Origin: Gnetum montanum
Taxonomy: Eukaryota > Streptophyta > Gnetopsida > Gnetales > Gnetaceae
NCBI GenBank assembly: GCA_015680685.1
Contig: MNCI01026285.1
Coordinates: forward strand, 217,473-281,472
Direction of reading: 5' to 3'
DNA: 64,000 nucleotides
Part shown: one piece after another, positions 1-13,420 of the stretch
Numbering within the stretch: position 1 is the stretch's first letter
Layout: each line of letters begins with the position of its first letter
Notes under the pieces: model-generated
Told to the model about the DNA's origin: nothing
The model's input: only the letters and a program-made list of their open reading frames with translations
Databases searched by the model: none
Translations under genes and position numbers: made by a program

Positions 1-2352
1 GCCTAAGTATCTTGGTGGCTGAAATGGTCACTATCATCAACTCCTTTAGCAACGATGTTAGGTAGTTCATCACCTAGGTGTGCAACATGACAGTAGTGTT
101 GAACCTCAGTGAGGCCTTCTTCGGTGACCTATTTGGCCTTTCCATTAATGGCTTGACAATTGTTGATAAGGCTAGTAGGGAGGTGGACCATAGATGAGAG
201 ATCAAGGACTACTTGGGGGCCACTAGATCTTACAAGGGCTTCCCTATCAAATATGTGTTAGTGCCTAAGGTGTGGGAGCTCTACCCTCTATTCTGTGCTC
301 ATGCCTTCCCAAAGCTACTCTTCCAAGGAAAGATTCTAAGATGGAACAAGCACAGGTGATGAAGGAGGTGCTACTAGAGGGCACAAGGTTTAAATGGGTA
401 GCATACATAACCACCAAATTGCATGTAGAAATATCTAGGTTGTAATTCAGCCTCCAAATGAGGTCCCATGCCCATTTTGCATTCTTCATAGGATACCTAT
501 GAAGGTTTGCGGAGCTCTTGGTTGTTTGAGATGATGGGTGATGGGTGGTGTAGGATTGTGAGTAGTTGTCCAAGCCATGAATCAAGCATATGTTCTTGAT
601 CATATGTGCATAGGACTTTCCAAAGGGGATCAATGAGTCATTATCAGTAATGACCAAAGGTCTTGTGGGCCACTCACATTACTCATGCAATTGTACAGGT
701 GAGGGTCCTCCAGTTGGCACCAAGGACACAAGCAAGGCAGATCATTATATAGTAGAGATAGTGGGGCCATCCAAGGTCAATATTAAGAGGTTGCATCCTT
801 AAGAGGAAGCTAATCCTGAGATTAGAAAGCCAAGTAGCAAAAGGATCTACATCAAGCTTCAAAGGTTACACGCAGATGTTGTAGGTATGTGTAGATTCTA
901 AGATGCCTTAGTTGCATTTATACATGTATTTTGTATTTTTTAATGTTTTTTTGCTATGCTATATTGTTAATTAGTTAATAATGTGCTATATGTGTTAATT
1001 GTAGAAAAAGAAGAGTGGGTTGCAAGAGTAACAGCTGAGGTAGTAGTAGAGGAAGCACCTCCTCAAGTTGATAAGGATGATGCCTAGGGAGATGATCCTC
1101 ATGAGGTGGTGGAGGTCCTCTAGCATTTAGAGGAAGAGGGGGTTGCTCCACCTCAATAAGGATGATTTTTAATATTTTTTTCAATGGTACGTAGTTGGGT
1201 GAATCCCTTGCACTCATGCTTGAGGGCTTGCTAGGTAATCAACTTGTATTGTCATCTATCTTCCTTTGTTTGCTCTAGTATCTTTAGCTATTAGGCCAGG
1301 TGCTAATTGTATCTTTGCATTACAACATTAGATATTCCCACTAGTGGTCCCACATCTACCTACTACATGGAGCTATGGGTAGACATGCCAAATAAATTTT
1401 CCTTCATGGAAGGTATCATTGAGGACATGATGGACTACTTGTAGTAAGCGGACCTAGAGCTCGGTATGTATGCAATGTTGTTTACCTTGTGCTATTTTGC
1501 TTACTACTCAAATGCTTAGTTTTTGGCTAAGATTATTTGGTTTTTGCATGCTTATAGAGGTCCTAAGCTCCAGTGGGATTCAAGTAAGGTGGCCAAGATG
1601 GACACCTACCCTGACCTTCTTATTGAAGTTGATCAGGTGCCTCGTCATATGTACAAGACATCAAACAATTCTATGCTTTCCTATGCAAAGGTTTTGTGGG
1701 TCTACATGCACTCAAATGAGCACCTGTGGAAATGTGTGCATGAACTGTAAGAGAGGATGACTAGCCAAGATGAGAAGATCAAAGATATTCAATCCAAATA
1801 TGGCTTCATAGTGACTAAGTCGTAGGGATAAGGCACTTGGTGTACCTTTGAGATTGAGTATGCTAGATATTGAGCAACTCTCAAAGGTGAGAATAAGGTC
1901 ATGCAAGAGTTGATAGAGCAGCAAATCCAGATGGACTTGCTCACCCAAAAGAACTAGGATTGGAAGAAATAAAACACTAAAGTTTATTAGTGTGGACAAA
2001 TATAGAAGAACTGCAAGCATTAGTACAAGCAAGAGCATGACACGTACTTGCAATGGTACATGGAGAAGTCTACTGAACACCATCACCTTGATGTTTCTTA
2101 AGGCTACGAACAAGAAGTAGGCATATGACTTGTTTGCACAGAGTATGGTTGTGAGTGACTCTCCTATAAGGGAGATCATCACCCCCTCTAGAGAGGCCTC
2201 TTCTACTACATTCTCAATGGATCCATCCACATGGATTTCTATGGATAAAGACAAGACCCTTAAGGGTGTTGACTTTGGCCAGGAGGACTAGATGCAACTT
2301 TCTGAAGTTGAGATCCTCCAGTGCTTGGAGGCTAGCCTAGGAAGGTTACCTC
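1..2352 (+). pseudogene. Copy 1 opposite-strand gene, 3' two thirds, decayed
   Basis: The plus strand encodes a decayed version of the opposite-strand gene seen best at 51566-55692. Frame 3 from the first bases gives the V-A-E-M-V-T-I-I-N-S-F segment, then FFGDLFGLSINGLTIV, matching FFADFFGMPIGGVKIV of copy 4. The end of this exon near base 880 is followed by a GTATGT donor, then an acidic exon near 1000-1160, and coiled-coil exons near 1560-2340 that match 34240-35000 and 54697-55481. Many TAG and TGA stops interrupt it. The N-terminal phosphatase-like exon lies outside the window. It cannot encode protein now; its value is as a fourth homologue showing that the gene is an old part of the family. 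Confidence 0.75.
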
Positions 2353-2749
2353 TATAACTCATCGATGTGAGACCTTCTGAAGTTAGATTTTTATTATTTT
2401 TATGCTGTTAGTTAGCTTGTATAGTGCATGTTTGTTTACTAATTATTCGTATTTGCTATAGTTATGGCGGCAGGTACTAGGCAAGGTTGTAGGCCCCAAT
2501 GACGTAGTGGAGGAAGAATTTTCACCCCCCCTAGTGTCATTGGTTGAGCATGACTAGATGTACTCCTTACTATGATTTTTTGCTATATATTTACCTTTGA
2601 TGCTATTCATGCCATGTATTGCTATGCATATTACATTTGATGGATGATTATTTACTATGTGTAATGCATAAACTTCTATTCCTATATGGTCATTTGCTAT
2701 GCACTTACTATGTTTGTAACATGATGAATTAGGGTGCTAATTTAGGATT
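2353..2749. other. A/T-rich spacer, no gene seen
   Basis: This is the decayed 3' end and trailing sequence of the copy 1 opposite-strand gene. A possible last acidic exon lies near 2460-2540. Nothing else is supported. Confidence 0.5.
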
Positions 2750-3300
2750 ATGCAACTATAGTGTGACTAGGCCATTACAAGCACCATGCTAATTTAAGGC
2801 CATAGCGGGAGGATTGATGCTAGTTTTTGGCCATTTCGGGCCATGTGCTACTAATTGTAAGTCCATAGTAGGTTGAGGCTACTAGTTTAAGGAAATTTCG
2901 GGCCATAGTGATAGTTTAAGACCATTTTATGCTTTAACGATAATTTAAGGCCATTTTGGACCAGGCATTGCTAGTTTAAGACCATTTTAGGCTATGGCAA
3001 TAGTTTAGAACCATTTCAAGTCTATTGTATCGCTATTTTAAGGCCATTCTGGGCCACATCGATAGGATTAACAAGGGTATTTTAAGGTCATTTTGGGCTA
3101 GGCATTACTAGTTTAAGATCATTCCAGGCCATATGTTGCTAGTTTAAGGCCATTCGAGGCCATGGATTGCTAGTTTAGGACCATCATAGGTAGGAACATT
3201 ACTAGTTTAAGATCATGGTAGGCCACAAGGATAGAATGAAAGTAATAGTTTTAGGCTGTTCTAGGCCACAGTGGTAGTTTAAGGCCATCCTAGGTCTAGC
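2750..3300. repeat. Hairpin-unit array between protease and opposite-strand gene (copy 1)
   Basis: About 15 degenerate units of roughly 25-40 bp of the form GCTAGTTTAAGGCCATTTCGGGCC, varied. The GGCC...GGCC arms can pair as a short stem. The array lies where the two convergent genes end, as in copies 2, 3 and 4 (19195-19590, 35400-35525, 55925-56275). Confidence 0.85.
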
Positions 3301-3680
3301 ATGTTTCTATCTCTCTTTTTGTAATTTTGGCTTTTATAATTTTTGTGCATTTTGATGTTTTTTATGTGTTAATCTAATAACTGCTAAAGGGTAAACTAAA
3401 CGAGCAAATGCATAAACTGAGCAAATGAATGCATGAAAAAAGAAAATAAATGTGTAAACATAGAAAAACAATGCATAATCTAAGTAATCAGGCTAAATGT
3501 AAATGTGTAAAAAAATGCAATGTAAGTGAAAGGTAAAATACATGAGTGTAGAATTGAAGGGTAGGTAGGTAGCTAGCAAATTTCGAGCTAGGGGGCACCA
3601 TAGTCATGTAGTTACTTACTAATTCAGTATGGGTTAGGAGGTGTGTAGGGCCTAGATTGCACTATTTGGTAGTCTCTTTA
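3301..3680. other. Spacer after the array, no gene seen
   Basis: A/T-rich DNA with many short A runs, lying between the hairpin array and the 3' end of protease. I see no coding signal; it probably holds the gag-protease 3' untranslated or intronic sequence. Confidence 0.4.
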
Positions 3681-3689
3681 ACCCTTGCT

Positions 3690-6022
3690 CACTACATTGA
3701 AGGGTAATTCTACCCATAGGGTATCTTCTAGTAGGTCACTAGCTTCTTCTGTCCTTTCGAGTGTGTTAGCCTCATGTGTCTTGTTGTTGTTCTTTACTAT
3801 GAATGCATCATTAGGGAATTCCACCTTTAACCCTTGTTTTGTATCAATGTTGTTAATAAAAAAGGGGCCACATTATCACCATGGATGATAAGTTCACTAG
3901 TTTCATATGAAAGATGGATTTCTTGGTGGATTAAAGAGGAAACAACTCATAATTGGGCTAGCCATGACTTGTCCAAAATTAAGTTAAAGCTTGGCATTTT
4001 CTCTATAATAACAAATTCAACAATGGTGGGGAATTCTTCCCCTACTACAAAGCCTATGGTGATCATACCCCTAATGATGATGTGTGACTCATTAAAGGAC
4101 ATCAGACATGTGGTTTTCGTTGATTTGATTTGGTCCATGAGGCCTAGTTTGTCAATAATGGTGTATGGGATAACATTTGTTACTACCCCATTATCAATGT
4201 GCACTCTCTGAATCTTGCATTAACCAACACGTATGGTGATGAACATGGGGGTTGTAATGACCTCACCCTTCTTAAGGTTGATCTTAATTGCTTTATTGTG
4301 AAATTCTAGGGATGTCAAACTGAATTCCTGTGATACAAGTGGCAACATCATTGCATGGATGGAGTTCTCATCTACAATGATGTCCTCCATGATAGGAATG
4401 TATCTCAACATTTGCACCAATGCTTCATGGTGGGCAAACGAGGTCATGATTAGGTCATTCAGGCTAAATGTTGTGTTCTTTTGTTTTAGTGCTTGCTTAA
4501 CTTGTGCTAATGCATCTACAAAGTCTTTGCCATAAGCCATGTTTTTAGTGGCCTTGACTTCTTCCATATGGCCTAAGAGAAAATTTTTTTGGGAAGGTGA
4601 CTTGGGCATTATTAGCTTGGCTTACTTAGGGGCCTTAGTGCTCCCTAGCGATTTGCTTGTTGTGGCCTATCTAGTTACCTTGGCCATGCGGGCCATTGAT
4701 ATGGGTATCAACTTTAGTGGACATAGCACTCATTGGTCTTGACATTGCCTAATCATTTGGTCTACAAGATGCTAATTGGGCCTTCTATGTTGCCACCTAG
4801 GAAATCTACCCATGTTGCTAGTGGAGTCAACTCTTGGATGGGAAGGGAATGATGCATTGCCCACTACCAAGCTTTAGGTAGGTGAGAAGCTAGCATGCTA
4901 TGGCATCCTAATGACACAGGGTGATTGAATAGTTATTTTTGTGACATCTTGTGGGGCCTTAACCATGAAGGGAATTGTGGGTACTTGAGGTGGCACTCTG
5001 ACGATGAAAGGAGGCCTTAATTCCATAAGGGCCAAGGGGACTCTTGCACTACCAAAGGGTACCTGGACCATGAATGGACACTACACCAATTTTGGATTCT
5101 CATCAATGTTGATAAAATTTATGACATAGCTAGCATCATCTACATTTAGAGGATCCTTGTACATCCTCATAGATTGGTTTTAAGATCTAAGTAGGTTAGC
5201 CATGTTAAGTACCACCTTACCTCTATCAATTATTCTTTGGAGATCATCTTGTAGGGCTATGCAAAAATTGGTATTATGGCTGAGCCACTAGTGGTAGTGG
5301 TAGAACCAATCCAACCTAAAGTGTTTTAGGATTAGGGTGTCGATGTAGGACTTATTAGTAGCTCACAATATTTGTCATGTATTTTGCAAGCATCTTTAGA
5401 CATTTTCTTGTACTAGATACATCTAGCCTTTAGCAATTGGTCCAATAGTTTTGAAGGTTTTAGTGGTAGTAGGGTGTTCTTGAAAAAATCCTTGTGCTCA
5501 AAGTTAGGCGTTAAAGTGTCTTGTGCTGTGGCCATTGGTAATGTGGGTTGGTTGGTTACCATAATGCTAGGGTTAGTTACTTTGTTGTTAGCTAGGGCTT
5601 TAGGCTATCTAGCTATTGGCCTCTAGTTGGTTGTTTTAGCCTCTTTGGCCATAGTCACCACCATTGCATTTTACATCCCCTTATCCTTATCCTTCTTTAC
5701 ATGTAATTTTTTGTAGGCCACGTAGGCTAGGTCTTTACTAGCTTCTATTGCATCCTGTATGCTCTTAGTCTAGGAAAAGGCTTGGCTTAGAGATTGTAGG
5801 TCTAATTAGTGTAGCTTTAACTTTATGAAGTTATTAACTACATCATTAAATATGGCTAGGAGGTGTGTTTTAGCTATTAGCTTGAGTATTTCATTTAATG
5901 AGGCACTCTAGTGTTGGATGAATTTTTGTATGGGCTCTAGGTGGCCTTGCTTGATTTACATCAATTGGTCTAGGATGGTTTTTGGCTTCAAGTTGTACTT
6001 AAATTGTGTCATGAATTCGCTC
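3690..6022 (-). pseudogene. Copy 1 gag (3' part) and aspartic protease, decayed
   Basis: Minus-strand translation gives, from high to low coordinates, the gag core (phrases LEPIQKFIQH and NFIKLKLH near 5950-5800), a lysine-rich linker, a degenerate zinc-knuckle-like segment near 5270, proline-rich PFMVQVP-type repeats near 5100-4900, then a retropepsin-like segment at 4204-3947 with VHIDNGVVTNVIP at the active site and FNLILDKSWLAQL. The usual D-T/S-G is D-N-G here. Stops are numerous. The gag reading is cut at 6022-6027 by copy 2 and resumes at 43846. Confidence 0.8.
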
Positions 6023-6027
6023 AAGAG

Positions 6028-7699
6028 TGTAGCAACTAAAAACGTCGATGGTTGGAATGGTCATGCTATGAGACCCATGGTCACATTATAGTCCTAACCT
6101 CGTCCCCATCCAAAGGGCTATTTCTAGAGGGGAAAAAGTAGAGGAGAAGCATCCAAGATGGTATTGTCAATCAAACTAGGACTTATGGAGTGTTTCGATT
6201 AATGAGTGCTAGGGGTTCGCATGGTATTTTCAATGGTCTCAAGGTCGACTAAGCCCAAGCGTAGCAAGGTTTCCTAGTGTGAGAACAATTGTGCAAACAT
6301 GCAAATAATGTAATATAGTGAAGAAAATGTAAGTGCAATGCTAAATGCCAAAGAAAATGTAAAAAAGTTTGAGAGAGAAAGAATAGCACCACCCCAAGTA
6401 GGGGAAGCATAGCAATTGTAAGGAAGAGGTGAGGAGGTATGCGACATATAGATAGACATAGTAGGTAGCATAGTCACATTCTCTGGGGTGTTTAAGATAT
6501 GAAAAATTGATGCCCACCATGAAGTTTATGCTTGCTAGGTTGGTTTCCATGGTGTCTTGTGAGCTATGATGTGGTACAATGCTAAGTGGTGTGCAAAGGT
6601 GTTGCCAAGGTGTAAAGTGCTTTGGGGGTGTGGGCTGCTCCAAATGCCTTAAATGCCAAATGATGCTCAAATTTTACCAACCATACTTTTGATTTGTCAA
6701 CTCCTAAAATGTAAAACATAGGGGTATTTATAAGATTAGGGTTGACATAAAGTGTAGATTGGGCATCACATGGCATGAGGGTAGTTGGAACTATGTTAGA
6801 ACCAACTATGCTCTCATTGGAGCAACTTGTGCTATGCTATGGTATGCTCCAATGGACCCCAAGAGACTATAAGATTGTGACTACGTTGCTAAGATTGCAT
6901 GTGCTAGAGTTGAAAAGACTACAATATACCTACAAATAGTGTAACAAAATGCAATTTGGAGGCTACACTCTGGGACTACGCTCTTCCCTCTTTCAAGTGG
7001 GGTCAAGTGTAGGTACAATTTGGGGACATGTGGGTGGTGCTAAAGAGATGCAAACTACTGATTGTGCTTGTTGGAGGAGTGTTGAGGCTAAGATGGAGGC
7101 CAATGTTGTAGTCTAGAATCTTTTGGAGGCTATTCTTCATTGCTACATTAGCTACGCTCTGGAGCATAGCCCAACAATTAGGCAAATTTTGCAAAAATTG
7201 AAGTCCAATGCTAGCTACACTAACTATGATTTGAAGCATAGGAGGGAAAAGTGAGAGCATAGCACTAATACTTAAAAAAAAAAATTTGGCAAAACTTGCA
7301 GTCCTCATCTAGGCTACGCTTTAGAGTATAGTAGAAGGGGTAGCCCCAGGAGTTAGAAAATTTGCCAAATTGTTTCTTCCATTCTGAGCTAGCTTGATAG
7401 CTCCTGGCTTGACACTTAGGCAAACTGGCCACTAAAGTGCATGCTATGCTAACTATGCTCTTGACCATAGTAGGGAGAATGGGACTGTAGCACAACACTT
7501 AGAAAAATTTTTGCAACTACTGTCAATGGTTAGAAAATTTTCTAAATTTGGCTATATGTTGCATGCTATGTTGACTATGCTCTAGAGTGTAGTCCTAGCA
7601 GTGGAAGCATGGGACAAACACTTAAAATTTTTTTTCTTGTGTTGATACTTAGAAAAATTTGTGATTGAGGTGCTAAGGCCAAAATTTGGTGGTGTTTCA
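6028..7699 (-). repeat. Copy 2 3' LTR
   Basis: Plus-strand ends are TGTAGCAAC and GGTGGTGTTTCA, so the LTR reads TG...CA. It aligns over its length with 42189-43845. A TATAAATA box is read on the minus strand at 6725-6732. Upstream of it (7100-7620) are repeated palindromes such as CTACGCTCTGGAGCATAG. Confidence 0.85.
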
Positions 7700-7714
7700 T
7701 TGGCCTCTTTTGTT
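7700..7714 (-). other. Polypurine tract of copy 2
   Basis: On the minus strand AACAAAAGAGGCCAA abuts the 3' LTR start TGAAAC. The matching site in copy 4 is ACAAAGAGGGGCCAA and in copy 3 ACAAATAGGGGTCAA, which supports a plus-strand priming role. Confidence 0.65.
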
Positions 7715-9289
7715 AACATCTAGAGGAGTGGCCCAAGAGATGTTGATAAAGAACCCAAAACACCAGAGCAGATGTGGCACCAACATTGCTCATTGGTACC
7801 ATATCGAATGGTGCTTCACTAGTTTTGAGAGTGCTAATAGAAATGGTATACTAAAGGTAATGGATATGGGAATTCAAGAATAAAGTGTGAATGGATGTCA
7901 TGCTACTTGGTGTGAAGTTAGCATGGCTAATTATGATTATGGCACCAGGGTGGATTTTTGCCAAAACAATGACCTCTCATTAAAATGCTTATGAGAGAGC
8001 TAGTGTCCATGGTGTCCAAAAATGGCTTACCCTTGAAGTGTTGATCTCTCATCGAAGTGCTTATGAGAAGGTTAATGTGAATTCAAGGTTGGACTAGTTG
8101 TGACATTATAGGTTTGCTAGATTTTTCTTGGGGATACGTTTTTATCCCTTCTTTTCTATCTTTTTTCTTTTTTGAAATGCTAGTTGTAAGATGCTTATCA
8201 TTGAGTAGATTGCATGCCACTCAATAGGCTTTTCTTAGAGGCAACTATGTCACATCTTTAGGATAGGTGTTTCCTCCTTGGGATGAGTTGCATTACATCT
8301 AGTTAGGCTTTGACCAGCCCATAGAGGCTCCCCATGGTATGAGTTGCATTACATCTATCATGGGTTCTACAGTTGATTGAAAGAAGGGTGCCATGTGCAT
8401 TGGAGAAGCTTGCAAGGAAGGCTAGGAAATTTAGGATAAAGGGGTAAATGCAAGTAGGATATAGTAGCATAATAGGGATATGCACTCTTGAGTAGCTTGG
8501 TGAGTCCAACCAGGCACATCAAAGCAATGTGGTAACTTGCTGCTATGATAAAATGTGTCTTTGAACGACCACCTCTAGGGCTTCATCTTGCAAACACAAT
8601 GTAGAGAGAACAAGAAAAAAACCACATGACATGAGATAAGAGCAAACTACTAGTTGTGAGTGCACTACAAGTGCCATGAGTGCTAGGCTAGTTGCAAGAG
8701 TATTTAGTGCCAAAGTAGGAAGGCCAGTGTAGGTGCTAGAGCTAGAAGGCTACAAAAGCTCCAGCAGCCACACCAAAAGTGAGCACCCCAAGGAGGCTAG
8801 CAAAGTGGCCAAGGGTGATGGCAATGTAGGTGCTTAAGACTCTACACCAAGGATAGGAGCTTGGAAATCCAACAAAATGATAAAGAGCTAGGATGCTGAA
8901 CATGATTCCAAGCCTGAGAAATGGTGAGGGCTGGAGGATGGTAGTAAGGTGGTTGGCCCACAATACTAATAATACTCTAGAGGGTGGTGTGGATGATGAG
9001 AGCTCCAACCAATAATGAAATTCCTGAGGCCAGTAATGCTATCGACATGGCCCAGGGATGGTACTACTGGCAATGGTGGCGGGAGCTCTGGAAGGTTAGG
9101 AAATTGCCCAAGGGTATCTCTGGAGGATCAACAAAATGCTAAGGGTGGTAACATTAAAAATGTTCTAGGGACCTCTCTTGATGACATAAAATCTATTCTA
9201 GAATTATAATGCCCCACACCACCCTACCCATGATGTGTGGGTAGATGATGGAGGTTTGAAAGTATTTGCGCTCGCTTGTCTGTAGAACT
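7715..9289 (-). other. Copy 2 3' region between LTR and hairpin array
   Basis: Non-coding apart from a possible small ORF at 8742-9008 on the minus strand. The segment next to the LTR shares GATGT-GA-AAAGAA and AAACACCA words with the same place in copies 3 and 4. The words GAGTTGCATTACATC occur here and at 26028. Confidence 0.5.
8742..9008 (-). CDS. Small hydrophobic ORF downstream of integrase (copy 2)
   Basis: An 88-codon ORF in the sense direction of the element, rich in L, F, I, V and A, with two likely membrane-spanning stretches (around IMFSILALYHFVGF and FASLLGVLTFGVAAGAFVAF). It lies where some plant gypsy elements carry env-like or extra ORFs. A related ORF sits at the same place in copy 3 (26223-26552), aligning through VLW--H----LQ and MFS. 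I see no clear partner in copy 4 and no known family. It may be chance coding in a decayed element. Confidence 0.35.
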   Translation of the reverse strand: MELSSSTPPSRVLLVLWANHLTTILQPSPFLRLGIMFSILALYHFVGFPSSYPWCRVLSTYIAITLGHFASLLGVLTFGVAAGAFVAF

Positions 9290-9660
9290 ATGCATGCTAA
9301 ACTGTGAACCTAATTTAAGGCCTTAGAAGATTGTGATGTGCTACTTTATAGTCCTAATAGATTATGAACCTAGTTTAAGGTCCTAGAAAACCGTGATGTG
9401 CTAGTTTATAGTCCTAGAAAACTACTATGTGCTAGTTTAACATCTTAGTGGATGATGGATGTTTTTCTAGTTTAATGTCATGATGCACAGATGAGCTGTG
9501 CCAATTTATAGTCATAGCAGACTATGTTGTGGATGCTAATTTTAGTGTCATGGCCCAAGGACAAACTATGCTAGTTTATAGTAATAGTGGACTATGCTAT
9601 GCTAGTTTATAGTCATAGTGGACTATGCTATGCTAGTTTATAGTCATAGTGAACTATCAC
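9290..9660. repeat. Hairpin-unit array downstream of integrase (copy 2)
   Basis: About ten units of the form GCTAGTTTATAGTCATAGTGGACTAT. The arms AGTC/GACT, GGTC/GACC and similar pairs flank a short loop. Equivalent arrays lie at 26732-26940 and 47941-48345. Confidence 0.85.
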
Positions 9661-9689
9661 TTACCTTGCTTTTTTTGATGTGGTGCTAT

Positions 9690-12600
9690 GTGTTAGGCAT
9701 AGTAGGGCTTCAGGTATGAATGGTTAACCATATTGGCAAACTCGTTGTTGTCTAGATCAGTAAGCCTAAATACTCCATTTTCATAAGGCTTTATGACCAA
9801 GAAAGACACTTCCCAGTTGGCTAAGAATTTGTCCATGGGTTCATGAATAACTTTGAGTACTAACTCCCTTTTCCTAATTAGGTGTTGATGCTGATTGTGG
9901 TGGTGCCTTTGCTATTACTTTCTTTAGTACCATTTAATGTAATCAAGCGTCTACATGTGCTCCTTCTCTATAGAGTTAAGGTTAATGATACTCAACTCAT
10001 TGTTTTAGGTTGCATCAATGAAACTTGAGAGGATCATGTGGAGTGATGGAACTTGTAATTCAAGAGGCAAAATTGCTTCAAAGACATATACAAGGCTATA
10101 TGGAATCTTAGCTATTGTTGTTCTACATGTTGTGTAGTAGGCCCATAGTGTGTAGACCAGCTACTCATGCCATCATCATTTATTGTCACTAAGAATCTTC
10201 TTTAGAAGGTTAATCATGAATTTTTTTGTAGCCTCTACTTGGTCATTCACCTACGGGGTAGTATGGTGATGAAAAGTAATGTTTAATGCCAAGGTGTTCA
10301 TAGAAGGCTTTGGTTTCTACACTGCTAAACTGTGGCCCATTTTCTGTGACTATAGTCATAGGTAGACCAAATCGGGTCACTATATTGTCAAGGATGAATT
10401 TGCAAACCTATTACAATGTTGTCTTCCTAAGGGAAATAACTTTAACCCACTTGGTAAAGTATTTAGTTGTAGTTATGATGAAGCTATGTCCTGTAGGAGA
10501 CTTAGGCTTGATAGGTCCTATGATATCCAACCCCCAACATTGGAATGACCATGTGATCTATGTGGTATGTAGTTCAATGGGTGGCACCTACATTAAGTTG
10601 CCATGCTATTGATACACATCACACATCTTATCGTTGGATACATAATAATGCTCCATGTAAGGCCAATAGTAGCCTAAGTGTCTAATTTTTTATGCCATTT
10701 CCCTGGGTGCTATGTGATCTTCACATAATCACTCATGGACTTGATCAACAATCATTTTCAGTTCACTATCACTAATGCAGGTTAGTAATATGCCATCGTA
10801 GGATCTGTGACAAAGTGTGCTATCACCCATGATGATGTATTACTACAATTACTTTCACACTACATCCTTTTGGATAGTGGTTAGATGTTGCAAAGGCTCA
10901 CCCTAATGAAGGTATGCCTTAATGTCATTGTACCATTCTTGTGCGTGAGTTGTGCTTGTTGTGGCTATAGATACAATGTTAAGTGTTTGTGTAATAGGTT
11001 TGGTGCAATTCATTACTAAGGCAGGTAAGACATAAAACATGTTAGGTGCAATGCTTAAGGCTAACATAGCTAATGCGTCAACAATGACATTTTTGTTGTA
11101 GGGAATGGATTGGAATGTTGCGGTTGAAAATTATTTGAGCATGCGCTTTGTCAAGTCATAGTAAGGTTGTAAGTATTGTGATTTGCAAGTGTAAACATAT
11201 ATAACTTGGTTAATGACTAACTGTGAATCACCTCAGATTACTAGGTTTTGGATTCCTAGGTCATAGGCTGCTTAAATACCTCTAAGGAGACCTTCATATT
11301 CTGCCACATTGTTGGTGTAAGGAAATGTAAAGGGTTAGATATCCCTAGAGAGAAACATGGTTATGGAAGTGGCACTACCCCCTTGAGAGTTTGGAACACC
11401 ATTGAAGTGTAGGATTACCTCAAAGTTAGTAGGCACTTGGCTTATGCTACTCACATGCTCATTTGGAAATTCTAGATCCATCATTGCTTGATCGTTTACT
11501 TGCAAAGTCATGAGTTGTACAACTATTTATTGACCTTTAGTTGATGCTTGAACTATGTGATGTAGGTCTAACTTCATGGTTATTACTTTCCACTGTGTAA
11601 TTTGACTACTTTTTTAAATGTTCATGGTGATGGCCTAAAGTACATTACTTTTGTAGATGATGTTTACTTGACTGTGGAAAAGATAGAGCCTTCACTTCTT
11701 AAGTGCAAAGACTAAGGTGAGGTAGTTTTTTTTCACATCATTGTATTTTGCTTCATGGGCCACTAACACATGGCTTAGGTAATATACAGGGACTTCTAAG
11801 CCATCGTCTCCATTTTGGCAAAGTAGAGAAGTGATGGACGCATCGAAGGTTGCAAGGGAGATGTAGAATGGTTTATCTCCTTGTAGAAGGTAGATAGTCA
11901 AAAGTTGAGATAGCTTCTATTTAAGGTTGTCAAAGGACTTTTGGCATTGAGTGATCTGCTCAAAGGGGATCCCCTTTTTAAGTAGATGTTGCATTTTTTG
12001 CAACTTTTTAGTCAACCGTGCGATAAACCTATAAATGAATTGCAATTTACCTTGTAACCCATGTAGCTCCTCAAGGTTAGCCAGTTGTGCTCAGTTGATG
12101 ATGGCCTTAACCTTATTGGGGTCTACATGTATGCCTACTTCTAATAGTATGAAACCTAGCATGTGACTTGTCTTGACTCCAAAGACACACTTCTTGGGGT
12201 TCAACCTAAGGTCATGTCTAAGGTAGCATTTGAGTACACAGTCTAAGTCATCTACACAATTGTGTGCCATTTGGACTTAACTACTATGTCATAAATATAG
12301 TCATTAAATAAATCTAACAAGTAATCACTAAAGATGTACATCATGATGTGTTGAGAGGTTGCTCCTGCATTCTTTAGTCTAAAAGGAATCATTGTGTAGC
12401 AAAATGTGCCCCAAGGGGTCATGAAGATAGTACTGAGCTGGTTCTCTGAGTTAATCTAAATATGGTTGTAACTAGAGAACCCATCCATGAAGACAACAAG
12501 GTATAACCAGCTATAGTATCAACTCATTGTTCAATACTAGGTAACAAGAAATCATCTTTAATGACTACCTTGTTCAAGTCCTAAAAATCTATGCAAATGC

Positions 12601-13162
12601 TTATGCTTCTATTTTTCATGGGTACAACCATGATGTTGGAGACCTAGTTTGCATAGTCCACTACCCAGATGAAACCAACCTTGTAGAGCTTGGTGATTTC
12701 ATCATGGATTATCAACACCACCTTAGGCCTAACCTTGTGGGCTTTTGGCTTAACTTGTTTTATGTGAGGATCGAGAATTATATTGTGCTACACTATGCAA
12801 GGATCTAGGCCTGGCATGTCTTTATAAGGCCATGCAAACTCCTTAATGTTATCATTAAGGACTTTGATGATGCTCTAGGTGTGTTGATGCTCTTACAAGA
12901 AACTAAGTCTCAATGTTTTCACCTTGCCACTAAGTGTTGTCATAGGGACTTTGATGAGGTGATCCTCAGTAATGTCACCTACCTCCAGATCTATAGCTTT
13001 AACTAGATGGTTTGGCCAGTCTAGCAACACCTCTACATATGTTATATGTTCATCATAGGTCATAGGCTCAAGGTCTAGGAATTCAGTATGAATGCATTGT
13101 GTGAGGTCACCATGAGGTTTGGTGAGGACTAGAGGTGAGTGAAGATGCTCATATGTGCTCAT
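9690..13162 (-). pseudogene. Copy 2 pol: RT, RNase H, archaeal-type RNase H, integrase, decayed
   Basis: From high to low coordinates: an N-terminal pol segment (13162-12893), reverse transcriptase with frameshifts (12790-12150), the ordinary RNase H end (11901-11692, PVYYLSHVLVAHEAKYN), a second RNase H near 11450-11050 with GDSQLVINQV and TNNVAEYEGLLRG, the integrase zinc-finger region near 10800-10650, the catalytic core with WGLDIIGP and VTENGPQFSS near 10530-10320, and the C-terminal module down to about 9690. The catalytic TDN is TEN here. Two RNase H domains are a hallmark of the Tat lineage. Stops and frameshifts make it inactive. Confidence 0.85.
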
Positions 13163-13309
13163 GTTGTAATCTTGCTAAGAATCTTGCAAAATAACTAGAA
13201 AGAATTTCAAGATGCACTTGTCTCTATGGAGGCAAAATGCATAAAATAAGGAAAGAAATGCAATGAATATTTGCCTAAATGTGCAAATGTGATATTAGAG
13301 AAGTAGGTA

Positions 13310-13420
13310 TGCAAGCTAGTTTTGGGCCTTAGTAGGCCATGGGCTGCTAGTTTAAGATCTTAGCAGACCGTGGTTTGCTAGTTTAAGGTTATAGTGAACC
13401 ATTAATTGTGCAAGTTACAT
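13310..13420. repeat. Hairpin units upstream of pol (copy 2)
   Basis: Three or four degenerate units such as CTAGTTTAAGATCTTAGCAG with pairing arms, at the same position as 30085-30515 and 51140-51260. Confidence 0.7.

Noticed and set aside
9290-9660. Regular short repeats resembling a CRISPR array
   Set aside because: Units vary in sequence and spacing, have no unique spacers, and recur in a plant retrotransposon family; they are diverged minisatellite-like hairpin units.
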